A stretch of DNA of 64,000 nt from Pseudomonas frederiksbergensis. Lineage in GTDB: Bacteria > Pseudomonadota > Gammaproteobacteria > Pseudomonadales > Pseudomonadaceae. Each line of letters starts with the position of its first letter. The stretch's first letter is position 1. Under the pieces are notes generated by a model, which saw only the letters and a program-made list of their open reading frames with translations, ran no database searches and was not told the origin of the DNA. Both the position numbers and the translations under genes were made by a program. Location of the stretch: assembly GCF_003732665.1 (NCBI RefSeq), contig NZ_MOBP01000006.1, forward strand, positions 682,001-746,000, read 5' to 3'. Positions 26,454 to 33,695 of this stretch are shown in pieces.

Positions 26454-27665
26454 ATGCTCACGGACAAACAGATCAGGGCAATGAAGCCTGAGGAACGGGA
26501 ATACACGGTTTCGGATGGACGCAGTGCGAGAGGCGAAGGCGTCTTGATGCTGCGAGTACGACCAACCGGCACCAAGGAGTTTTATTTCCAGCGTCGACTG
26601 GATGGAAAAAAGATCAAAACCAAACTCGGTACATGGCCAGCGATGACTCTGACTGGCGCACGAGATCTATGCCGAGTTGAAAAAGAGGTGGTGATTGCCG
26701 CCGGCACCTTTCAGAACCTGCTGGATGCGTACACGAACAAACTAGAGGGCGAAGGTGCCGCCTCTGCCTCAGACGTGAAGTGGTCGTTGAAGCATTACGT
26801 CTCTGACCCGTTTCCCAATTTGGCGTCACGGCCTGCCGCGTTGATCGGGCCTGGTGAGATCCGCGACATCCTGGCCAAGATGATCAATGCCGGTGTCACC
26901 ACGTACTGCAATAGAGTCCGATCACAGCTGCACGCTGCGTTCCAGGTGGGGCTGGAGCAAGAGTTCAACCCCCGCAGCTACCAGAAAACAGCATTGAAGT
27001 TCGGCCTCACCAGCAACCCGGTGGCCAGTGTGCCTGTTCAGGCCGACTGGGAACGTCCTGGTGATCGAGCACTATCCACAGACGAGTTGGCCAGGCTCTG
27101 GCAAATGCTGCCGGAACACCTGACGCTGGTGACGTCGGAGTTGCTTAAGTTTCTGATTGCTTCAGGAGGACAGCGTCCGGAGCAGCTGCTAGCGAGTGAG
27201 CGTCGGCACTACTTCAAAGACCACCTGGTCATTCGGAACAAGAAGGGAAGGGAGGGTGAGCGGTCGCTGCGTGCAGTGCCGTACAACACGCTGATGCGCC
27301 GTAGTTTGAAGGTGATGGACGAGATCTGCGAAACCAGCATCTACCCGTTCGAAGGCAAGGTGGAAGGGAAGGCCCTACACACGCAGTCGTTATCCCGAGC
27401 TGTCACCAAGCTGTACGGCCGCCATACCGATAAATTCAATGGACCGTTCACTTTGCGTGACATACGGCGAACCTGCAAAACCCTGATGGGCGTTGCTGGA
27501 TTGAGTAAGGAGGTGCGCGATCGAATTCAGGGCCATGCATTCAACGATGTCTCGTCTAAGCATTACGACCGTCACGACTACTTCAAAGAGAAGCGGGAAG
27601 GCTTGCTGCGATGGTCTGTGTGGCTACATAGGCATGTGGTAAATACGAAATTGCACTCCACTTGA
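26454..27665 (+). CDS. Tyrosine recombinase / P4-type integrase
   Basis: Site-specific recombinase of 403 residues. It has the N-terminal DUF4102 arm-binding domain (MLTDKQIRAMKPEEREYTVS onward), a core-binding SAM-like domain, and the catalytic domain with the first Arg in SGGQRPEQLL, the Arg of LRDIRRTCKTLM (the usual His there is Arg), GH in IQGHAFNDVSS and the Tyr of KHYDRHDY. The ATG at 26454 begins the conserved MLTDKQIR; codons upstream run through the att arm region. It lies 150 bases from the displaced tRNA fragment and catalyses integration at tRNA-Gly. Confidence 0.9.
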   Translation: MLTDKQIRAMKPEEREYTVSDGRSARGEGVLMLRVRPTGTKEFYFQRRLDGKKIKTKLGTWPAMTLTGARDLCRVEKEVVIAAGTFQNLLDAYTNKLEGEGAASASDVKWSLKHYVSDPFPNLASRPAALIGPGEIRDILAKMINAGVTTYCNRVRSQLHAAFQVGLEQEFNPRSYQKTALKFGLTSNPVASVPVQADWERPGDRALSTDELARLWQMLPEHLTLVTSELLKFLIASGGQRPEQLLASERRHYFKDHLVIRNKKGREGERSLRAVPYNTLMRRSLKVMDEICETSIYPFEGKVEGKALHTQSLSRAVTKLYGRHTDKFNGPFTLRDIRRTCKTLMGVAGLSKEVRDRIQGHAFNDVSSKHYDRHDYFKEKREGLLRWSVWLHRHVVNTKLHST

Positions 27666-27737
27666 CCAACTGTTTACTTCCGACCTGACCAATCACTTGC
27701 ATTCGTTCTGACCACCGATTGCATCAGGATTTGACCA
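27663..27737 (+). repeat. Four TGACCA words at exact 23-bp spacing
   Basis: TGACCA begins at 27663, 27686, 27709 and 27732, each exactly 23 bases apart, starting at the integrase stop codon. Sequence between the words is not conserved, so it looks like a binding-site ladder, not a tandem duplication. The gene-free stretch 27666-28247 otherwise holds the element at 28039 and a terminator. Confidence 0.65.
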
Positions 27738-28038
27738 GTACGCTTTTTATCCATGATCGGCAGAGAACGGCCATAAGCGGTCATCTCGGTCTGCCACCAG
27801 ACACCGAATACTCGGGGAAAAGCTGTTTGACCAACGGCTACTGTGAACTTTCCCGAGTGGTCTTGCTTCCCAAAGCCATCCCACTCAGTGGGGATTTTCC
27901 CCCGGTGTTGGTTGAACCATCCGGAGTCAGAACTGCTCCGATTGCAACCGCGCTCAGCTGGAGGTTAACGAACTATACCCTGAACCAGGACATCGTTTTC
28001 TGGCATGGGGAATGCCTGCAATGGACTAGGTGTTGGCG

Positions 28039-28173
28039 CTGATACGAATTTGACCCAGGCTGCTGGAATTCATTGACCCGCCCGAATACTCAGCAACCGA
28101 TGACCTTGCTCGGGATTTCAGAGGCTGCGTATGGGTCATTCAAAATTAGCCGCCGGGGTCAAACTCGTATCAG
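28039..28173. mobile_element. MITE-like or IS-end remnant
   Basis: Imperfect 18-bp terminal inverted repeats (17 of 18 match), CTGATACGAATTTGACCC at 28039 and its complement at 28156-28173. Inside each end TGACCC recurs once more exactly 23 bases in (28051/28074 and, inverted, 28133/28156). Only 135 bp, so it cannot code for a transposase. The layout resembles IS21-type ends brought together by deletion (inference). Confidence 0.6.
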
Positions 28174-28213
28174 ATCCAAGAGACCGACGATGCGCAGCAC
28201 AGATGACAGGTGA

Positions 28214-28240
28214 AAAGGGCGCCTATGGAGAGCGCCCTTT
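28214..28240. terminator. Terminator after HEPN gene
   Basis: AAAGGGCGC (28214-28222) pairs with GCGCCCTTT (28232-28240), eight bases beyond the stop of the minus-strand gene. T-rich flanks on both sides. Confidence 0.7.
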
Positions 28241-28247
28241 ATTTTGC

Positions 28248-29303
28248 TTACAGGTGGTCGCGGTAGATCCGTAATTGTGCATCGACAACTTGACGCAGTG
28301 CGTCCTCATTCCCACAAAACATAACCATCTTTTCTGTCCGTTCAAGTCGTGACGACACCGACAGCTCGAATTGGGTGCCCCCCTGTGAGTGCTGCACGGC
28401 GCGGACGATGCAGTTGGAGCTTGGCTCTTGCTGTGCTGGCCCCAGAAAGAACGCCCAGCCGTCCGGGTCGTTGTGTTCCACGGCGACTAGCTCGGGGAAT
28501 TTTCGGGCGAGGAAATCACGAATTTCATCAGGCGACATTATGGGGCCTTGCGGCGCCTGCATCTGATTGAAGTATTCCTGAAGGTTACCAAGTCGAATGC
28601 GCATGTCATCTACTAAAACCAGGTGATCTTCGAGGCGTTTTTCTTGCCCCTCGATACTGCTGCCTTGACCTAGGATCGCATTGATGGACATCGTCCCTAC
28701 TCCCTGCGAGGTACCGGCTTTTTTTGCGCTAGCCATGATTTGCCGGAAGCTTGAGCTTTGTACTTGCTCCGGGAGCGTTTCATTAATCTTTTTTATCTTC
28801 GGCCGGAGCACGTCGAGGACCGCATCCCCGTATTTTAAAGCCTCTTCTCGCGATGGGATTTTGCCTTTGTGGATTACCTCGTTTCTAAACGTGATCAAAC
28901 CTGTGGGCAACAGCAGAGGGGTTTCTTTGAAGTGGTTAGCCCAAAGAAATATGAATGCACCGAGCTGCCGCTCTGACATGTTCGAGACATTTTTCCAGGC
29001 CGCCTGGAAAAGATCGTCACTACCCGAAGATTTTTCGAGGAATATTCGGATTGTGTATTCGTAGAAGCGCTCGAGGCTGGAGGTAAAAGACGAAACCGCC
29101 TCTCGATAGTATCCATCCAGTATCGCGTGGGCGCCAATTTCAAACAGAACTTCGAATTTGTGCTGCTGAAGGACGGTCACGGTCTTATGGCCAGACAGGC
29201 AGGTTGCTATGTAGCAACCATCGTCCCGAACTTCGATTTGCGAAGCACCTCCTGGGCGTCCGTTTTCTTGCAAGCACTGCATGCATGACAGCGTTAACCG
29301 CAT
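28248..29303 (-). CDS. HEPN-motif protein with N-terminal Cys cluster
   Basis: Uncharacterised protein of 351 residues. The N-terminus carries Cys7-x2-Cys10 and Cys30-x4-Cys35, a possible zinc knuckle. Residues about 50-170 form a helical block with the HEPN ribonuclease signature RNEVIH (140-145, R-N-x3-H) after FETPLLLPTGLITF-type helices. A charged linker and a C-terminal alpha/beta part of about 120 residues follow. GAGGAAA precedes the ATG. It comes after AlpA on the same strand within the island, so a phage-defence RNase or toxin role is plausible but unproven. Confidence 0.75.
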   Translation of the reverse strand: MRLTLSCMQCLQENGRPGGASQIEVRDDGCYIATCLSGHKTVTVLQQHKFEVLFEIGAHAILDGYYREAVSSFTSSLERFYEYTIRIFLEKSSGSDDLFQAAWKNVSNMSERQLGAFIFLWANHFKETPLLLPTGLITFRNEVIHKGKIPSREEALKYGDAVLDVLRPKIKKINETLPEQVQSSSFRQIMASAKKAGTSQGVGTMSINAILGQGSSIEGQEKRLEDHLVLVDDMRIRLGNLQEYFNQMQAPQGPIMSPDEIRDFLARKFPELVAVEHNDPDGWAFFLGPAQQEPSSNCIVRAVQHSQGGTQFELSVSSRLERTEKMVMFCGNEDALRQVVDAQLRIYRDHL

Positions 29304-29448
29304 GGGCCATTTCCTCTATGTGAGCGATGCACCATCCCTTGCTGCGGTTGGCGATGCTTCTCGACGGGTAGTGTCACTGCATTGGAGCGTGTTGCGCGGT
29401 AGATGTCGAGTTTGAGGTGGTATTCCAAGCAAGTATGAGTGAAGCCGC

Positions 29449-29661
29449 TTACGCGGCTTCGATTGGGTCAGACGATGTCCATTTCTGCGGGTCTTGTTGC
29501 CAGTTTGCGATCGAGGATTCACGCCAACCGACTCGTCCCGGGGAGATGGCCACCGCCTTTGGAAACTTCCCCTGTTTGATAACGCGCCAGAGGGTAGTTC
29601 TGGATAGGGATGTGACCTCGAGGACATCCCTTTCCCGCATGAAACGATCCAACTTACTCAC
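29449..29661 (-). CDS. AlpA-family regulator/excisionase
   Basis: Winged-helix protein of 70 residues of the AlpA group (MSKLDRFMRERDVLEVTSLS, RTTLWRVIKQGKFPKAVAIS, then GRVGWRESSIANW). AlpA proteins activate integrase genes or act as excision directionality factors in P4-like elements. GTG start at 29661 with GAGGGG upstream and only 3 bases after the preceding stop, so it is translationally coupled to its neighbour. Confidence 0.87.
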   Translation of the reverse strand: MSKLDRFMRERDVLEVTSLSRTTLWRVIKQGKFPKAVAISPGRVGWRESSIANWQQDPQKWTSSDPIEAA

Positions 29662-29664
29662 ACC

Positions 29665-29913
29665 TTAACCCCTCTTTCGCTTCTGAAACCGCGTGGCTTG
29701 ACCTTGCACACCATCAAATCGGCCGGAGAGTGGGCTAGCCCAAAACACCTGATTTTTTTTCACTCCAAGAGCCTTTGCTTTGCCATGTACAGCACTCAGG
29801 GGCCGACCGAGGCAAGCCGCGACGTCGACCGTGGCGAGATCTGGATAAAGGCGTTCAAGTAGTGCGACTTCGTGGGTGGTCCAAAAACGCTTGGTCGTGG
29901 TGTAGCTAATCAT
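29665..29913 (-). CDS. Small SANT/Myb-like DNA-binding protein
   Basis: Basic protein of 82 residues. The RFWTTHEVALLERLYPDL and VAACLGRPLSAVHGKAKALGV segments form a SANT/Myb-type tri-helix like that of GcrA-related phage proteins. It precedes alpA and the HEPN gene on the same strand, so it is probably a regulator in that transcript. Its ATG overlaps by ATGA the stop of a tiny upstream frame. Confidence 0.72.
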   Translation of the reverse strand: MISYTTTKRFWTTHEVALLERLYPDLATVDVAACLGRPLSAVHGKAKALGVKKNQVFWASPLSGRFDGVQGQATRFQKRKRG

Positions 29914-30002
29914 AGGGTTGCTCCAAATGTAGTGGGCTTGGCCAGCAGCTTGGCCACAACAGCAGCCTCGGTTGCAGTGAGGTCACCGAGCAACTGAGCC
30001 AT
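29910..30002 (-). CDS. Putative 30-codon leader ORF
   Basis: Short frame encoding MAQLLGDLTATEAAVVAKLL and ten more residues, with its TGA overlapping the ATG of the SANT-like gene. Overlap suggests translation coupling. Its start sits exactly at the junction with the phage fragment, so it may be the remnant of a longer gene. No other support. Confidence 0.35.
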   Translation of the reverse strand: MAQLLGDLTATEAAVVAKLLAKPTTFGATL

Positions 30003-30498
30003 GGTCGTTAGGGACTCGAGGCGGATCTGCCGCGAGCTGGCCGCCGTGCTGGCCAACCCGTTACCGCTGAACCTGCGTCACGTCGATCTGCGCGCCGTGC
30101 TGGCCGAAGTCAGTGAACAGACCGGGCTGCGCTTTCGTGTCCCCGATCGTCCCTACGCCAGCGTCAAGGCACCGTTCTTTTACAGCCTGGCCGCCGGTTA
30201 TCAGGCGATGGACAGTCTGGCCCGGGTTTTCAACATTCCCGACTTCACCTGGCACCAGTTGGGCGACGGAGAAGTATTCGCCGGCAGTTGAGCCGACAGT
30301 TTTTTCGGCGCCCGGTCGCCGCTTCAAATCCCCACGGAACTGTTCGACGGCTACCAGGGCAACCAAAGCGCGATGATTGCGGCCCTTCCCGGGTTACGAC
30401 CAGGCGCAACGATCAACCACGGCGAGCGCATCACCAGTGTGGCCCTTGCCAATGACCAGATGGCCATCCGATGGAAGACGCAATCCGCCGTGCTGTAG
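30001..30498 (+). pseudogene. Truncated phage baseplate-hub-like gene with in-frame TGA
   Basis: The frame starts inside a protein (no proper N-terminus or ribosome site), runs to a TGA at 30289-30291, and continues in the same frame for 68 more sensible codons to a TAG at 30496-30498. The resumed part reads ADSFFGARSPLQIPTELFDG and overlaps the start of the next gene, as phage hub genes do with spike genes. A TGG (Trp) to TGA change is the simplest explanation. Hub identity is inferred from order. Confidence 0.65.
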
Positions 30499-31448
30499 AG
30501 CGCCAATTCCCTGAACTGACTGGCGGCTACCACCTGCCGCGTTTTGCCCGGGTTATCGCCGTGGCTGACGCCCCGGCCGGCGCCGGTATCTGCGACGACT
30601 TCCGGCCGCGTTATGCCGTTGACATTGAATTGCTTGGTCCAGATGGTGAAGTCGATCCCCAGTTGCCGCAGCTCGCCGGCGTACCGCTGCCACTGCCCAC
30701 CGGTGGCGAGGAAATGGGCATGTATGCCTTTCCGGAGGAGGGCACCCAAGTGGTGGTGTGCTTCGCCTATGGCCTGCCTAACAAACCCTACATTCAAACG
30801 ATTCTGCCGCATGGGCTGAGCATGCCCCGGGTTCCGAAAGGTGACCAGGTGTGGCAGCACAGCGAGGCCGCCCAGCAGCGCGTCGATGCCGACGGCAACT
30901 GGCTGCGCCAGACCGATGGCAAGATCCAGGACAAGGCGATAGAACGCGAAGTGGAGGCCCTGGAGAACCGCGAGCAGTTCCAAAACCACACCCAGACGAT
31001 TGACGATCATTCAACCGAGACAGTGGGTGGGGTGAAAACAATCGAGGCGCTGGGCGCGCTCAAGCTGATGTCGGGCGGGTCCGCGAGCCTGGCGGCGGTG
31101 GATGATCTTCACCAGGCAACTGGGCGGGATTTGAACCTGGTGGTGGGGCAGAAGCACAACGCCACGGTGGGCGGCGATATGCAGGAACGGATTGAGGGCT
31201 TGCGCCAATGCGTATCCGGAATTAGTCAGCGGATGCAGGCGCCGAAAAACTGGATCGGGTCCGGTGGCGTGAATCTGTTCCAGGTGGTGTGCGACACCCT
31301 CGATCTGTTGCAGCAGATGAACACACAGCTCGCGTCACATACCCATGTGCGTGGCCCAGCTCCGAATCCAAGTGATGCCGCAGCTTTTACGGCAAAGGCA
31401 GTTAAAGCAGAAACACTCGCAGAAAAGTTGCGACTCATTACTTTATAA
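30471..31448 (+). CDS. Phage baseplate spike (gp45/GpV-like) protein
   Basis: Protein of 325 residues with an N-terminal OB-fold-like region (about 15-120, including EEMGMYAFPEEGTQVVVCFA and PYIQTILPHG), then repetitive polar beta-helix-like stretches (DGNWLRQTDGKIQDKA, DDHSTETVGGVKTIEAL, RDLNLVVGQKHNATVGG). This is the build of phage tail spikes or membrane-puncturing tips. No other tail genes surround it, so it is an orphan of a former prophage or tailocin inside the island, still open. Confidence 0.72.
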   Translation: MEDAIRRAVERQFPELTGGYHLPRFARVIAVADAPAGAGICDDFRPRYAVDIELLGPDGEVDPQLPQLAGVPLPLPTGGEEMGMYAFPEEGTQVVVCFAYGLPNKPYIQTILPHGLSMPRVPKGDQVWQHSEAAQQRVDADGNWLRQTDGKIQDKAIEREVEALENREQFQNHTQTIDDHSTETVGGVKTIEALGALKLMSGGSASLAAVDDLHQATGRDLNLVVGQKHNATVGGDMQERIEGLRQCVSGISQRMQAPKNWIGSGGVNLFQVVCDTLDLLQQMNTQLASHTHVRGPAPNPSDAAAFTAKAVKAETLAEKLRLITL

Positions 31449-31969
31449 AAAGATATCTCTGCTCAATTTATAGAGTGCCGAATACTCTTAAGGGACTCAG
31501 TAGGGCCTTTTGAGGGCCTCATTAGTGTCGCTATCTCTTGATATCTTTTATCATTAAAAAATAGCCGCATACCGCCTGTCTGAAATATTGTTTTGCAGTT
31601 ATTCCATTTAACGGAACTATAGCCCGTCAGGTTTTTTTAGCGCTCGCTAAGAAGTTTTCGGCGGAGCCCGCGGAAATGCTGGAGCGGTGGGAGTCGATTG
31701 CAGTCGCGCTACGATAGCAGCTAGCCAGAAACGGCGAAGCCCGCACGGATGCAGGCTTCGTTGTGTTCCTCGGTTGCGCCGCTTCTGGTTGGTTATTGCC
31801 AGAAACGCTGTGTTACGACCGGCTCACCGACCTGAAGCTGTACTTCTTTGTTACTCGCATTTCGAAGCGTATGGCTATGTGACGAACCCGTCAACCCCAA
31901 AGGGTTGACCGTATATGGCTAAAGTTGCGTAAGTTACTTTTTCGTAATTGATGCGATTGCAAGTAAATC
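31449..31969. other. 521-bp non-coding region with nested hairpins
   Basis: No convincing gene. A nested stem-loop spans 31725-31788: outer arms CCAGAAACGGCG / CGCCGCTTCTGG (11 of 12) and inner hairpin GAAGCC-GCA-CGGA-TGC-GGCTTC with one mismatch (31736-31759). A second hairpin GTCAACCC-CAAA-GGGTTGAC lies at 31890-31909. It may encode a structured RNA or be phage-derived control DNA. Confidence 0.45.
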
Positions 31970-31990
31970 TTGTAAATACAGCATTTACAA
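31970..31990. promoter_or_regulatory. Operator-like palindrome
   Basis: Perfect 8-bp arms TTGTAAAT and ATTTACAA separated by ACAGC, with an extra half-site TTTACA at 31993. The surroundings are AT-rich and lie about 100 bases upstream of the 33-codon ORF. It looks like a repressor site for that transcript. Confidence 0.5.
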
Positions 31991-32091
31991 AATTTACAGG
32001 GTGACTCGCTAAATTAGGTGGGGAAGTGCTGTGAGTCTTCTTGTGGACACACAGTTTTTTCAGTTTTGTTTCCCCTTAGGAGCTTTAGCCA

Positions 32092-32193
32092 ATGAAGTCA
32101 TTCATTAGCCGATACCTTCCTGAAGAGCTGATTCGAGCGTTGCAGACCGCGTATTGGTCGATCCGCTTGATCAGAATCCTCCAGCAGTTGTAA
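32092..32193 (+). CDS. Small 33-residue ORF
   Basis: ATG at 32092 with TTAGGAG about 9 bases upstream; encodes MKSFISRYLPEELIRALQTA followed by a basic amphipathic tail, YWSIRLIRILQQL. A strong terminator begins 9 bases after the stop. Sequence resembles no family I know. The amphipathic basic helix would suit a small membrane-active peptide or toxin, which is inference only. Confidence 0.5.
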   Translation: MKSFISRYLPEELIRALQTAYWSIRLIRILQQL

Positions 32194-32201
32194 TGCAGCA
32201 C

Positions 32202-32229
32202 AGCAGGGGCCATAGGCCCCTGCTTTCGT
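32202..32229 (+). terminator. Strong rho-independent terminator
   Basis: Perfect 10-bp GC-rich stem AGCAGGGGCC / GGCCCCTGCT with an ATA loop (32202-32224), then TTCGTTT. It ends the small-ORF transcript. From here to 32444 I see nothing else. Confidence 0.85.
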
Positions 32230-32444
32230 TTCCATCCACCGATACTCATTTACTCAGTCAACATAACCAGACTTCGAAACGGCCGCTCGGCCGAAAACAG
32301 CCGGTCGCGAACGGCAACATTCGGCCAGAAGCGGATCTTGATGGAAATCTCCTTTCGCACTATCGTTTGACCGTCGGATTTGTCTATAAAACCAGGAGCG
32401 GTTCAATTTAGCGCGAGGTTGGCCGGTCACACAGGTCTATGACG

Positions 32445-32882
32445 TTATGCTGTTGGTAATTTGAGTTCAAATCTACTTGCTAGGTCGGTATATCTATTGA
32501 TCTGATCTAAAATCAGAAAACCCACTAATGACGATTTTCGGTTCAATGCAGAGCTGGGTGTCACTCCATGTCCAATGGTATTTCTACTGACAAAATCGCC
32601 GACGTTTGAAACGTCAAAGTCTTTGAAGTAGTGTTTGAGTATGTACTCACCAAACTGCTCCGGGAATAATCTCGTTATACTGTGAGTATGCTGTGTAACG
32701 GAGGTTGGAATGTGCTTTGAAAGAATATCTTGACGACGACCTTCTTTTGCTGGGTTTGCGCGAATGAAATCTTCACGCAACAAAGCTTCTATCCTTGGAT
32801 ATAAAATGTGTATGGATGCATCATATTGCTTATTGATGTGATACTTGAGCGCTCGCCCTATAATATCTAAGTGTAGCGTTAT
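32445..32882 (-). pseudogene. Frameshifted C-terminal HEPN part of split gene
   Basis: An open frame of 145 codons in -1 register to the gene above it, joined at the A-run GAAAAATAA (32879-32887). It has no ATG or ribosome site at its head; its first TTG codons lie 30 residues in. Read through, it gives a helical domain (LHLDIIGRALKYH, LYPRIEALLREDF) with the HEPN signature SRNTIGHG (R100-N-x3-H105 of this part), similar to the C-terminus of DUF4209-type proteins. One base lost from an A6 run, or programmed -1 slippage, would explain it. Confidence 0.7.
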
Positions 32883-33604
32883 TTTTCATTGTTAGAGATT
32901 TTAACTAGCCATGCGTCGCAATCATTGCAAAACTGATCATCGATCTTTGCTTCGATTTCGTCGGTTTTCCAATCAAATTTTATGTGGTTAAATAAATCTT
33001 TTTGCTGTTCATATCCAAGATAGGAGAATGGGAACCACCCGGATGAGATTATCTTTTGCCACTCACTATTATCCAAATCAAAAATATCATTATAGATTGA
33101 TGCGGAAAATCCGGCGCCCAAAAAACGGCCCACGTCATAATCAATCAGATGAAGGTTTTCTCCTGAGTTGAGCGGGCCAAAATCATATAAAAAAATCCGA
33201 TCCCAGCCGTTGCTAAGAATCACAATGTACCCACAGTCCTTAGGGAACTCTAAGTCTTTAAATATAATTCTATCGAAATGATAGATGTCGCTCTTTCTCA
33301 CTGGGTCGCCTTCGCTCACCGCGTTCGCAACCAAAGCTTCGCCAAATATCTCAAGTTCATTTAAATAAGTTTCAACCTTTAAATCTTTGTGGATGATGGC
33401 CACAAAGCTTCTTAAGTCCGAAGCATGGAAGTTTTCATGGGCAAGCTGTAAGATTTTATCAAGGAAACCTTCTATCTTTCTTATAAAATCTTTGCCGTCT
33501 GAGGAAAGCGAGACTCCACGAAATTGGATCTGTACAACGCCTTCCCCTTGAGCGGACGTCATGCAATAACCAACGGGGATTGCGTCCAAGTAAACAATTT
33601 TCAT
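32879..33604 (-). CDS. N-terminal part of split HEPN-associated protein
   Basis: Acidic protein of 241 residues, mixed alpha/beta, unlike any family I can name. It ends KISNNEK then TAA, exactly where the -1 frame continues with ITLHLDIIG and a HEPN domain, so the original product was probably about 386 residues. It lies 92 bases downstream of the membrane-protein gene on the same strand; AT-rich codon use marks recent transfer. No enzyme motif is evident in this half. Confidence 0.6.
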   Translation of the reverse strand: MKIVYLDAIPVGYCMTSAQGEGVVQIQFRGVSLSSDGKDFIRKIEGFLDKILQLAHENFHASDLRSFVAIIHKDLKVETYLNELEIFGEALVANAVSEGDPVRKSDIYHFDRIIFKDLEFPKDCGYIVILSNGWDRIFLYDFGPLNSGENLHLIDYDVGRFLGAGFSASIYNDIFDLDNSEWQKIISSGWFPFSYLGYEQQKDLFNHIKFDWKTDEIEAKIDDQFCNDCDAWLVKISNNEK

Positions 33605-33695
33605 GCTGTTGGCCTCAGTTATTTAATAAAAAGGTCGGGCTATGCCGGGTCTAATCCTCTTAGAACATGAATGTCGTTCGATTTATTATGGTCTG

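Noticed and set aside
27719..28042. 107-codon plus-strand frame after the integrase
   Set aside because: Starts inside the TGACCA ladder, ends in the MITE-like element, no ribosome site and no domain; not supported as a gene.
30289..30291. TGA read as selenocysteine
   Set aside because: No enzyme context and no clear bSECIS hairpin just downstream; the gene is a truncated phage fragment, so a nonsense change is simpler.
31725..31788. Integron attC site
   Set aside because: The inverted-repeat shape is similar, but the RYYYAAC and GTTRRRY core sites are missing and no integron integrase or cassette is nearby.
31687..31908. 73-codon plus-strand frame over the nested hairpins
   Set aside because: It is an accidental frame through the inverted repeats, with no ribosome site and an implausible Arg/Cys-rich composition.
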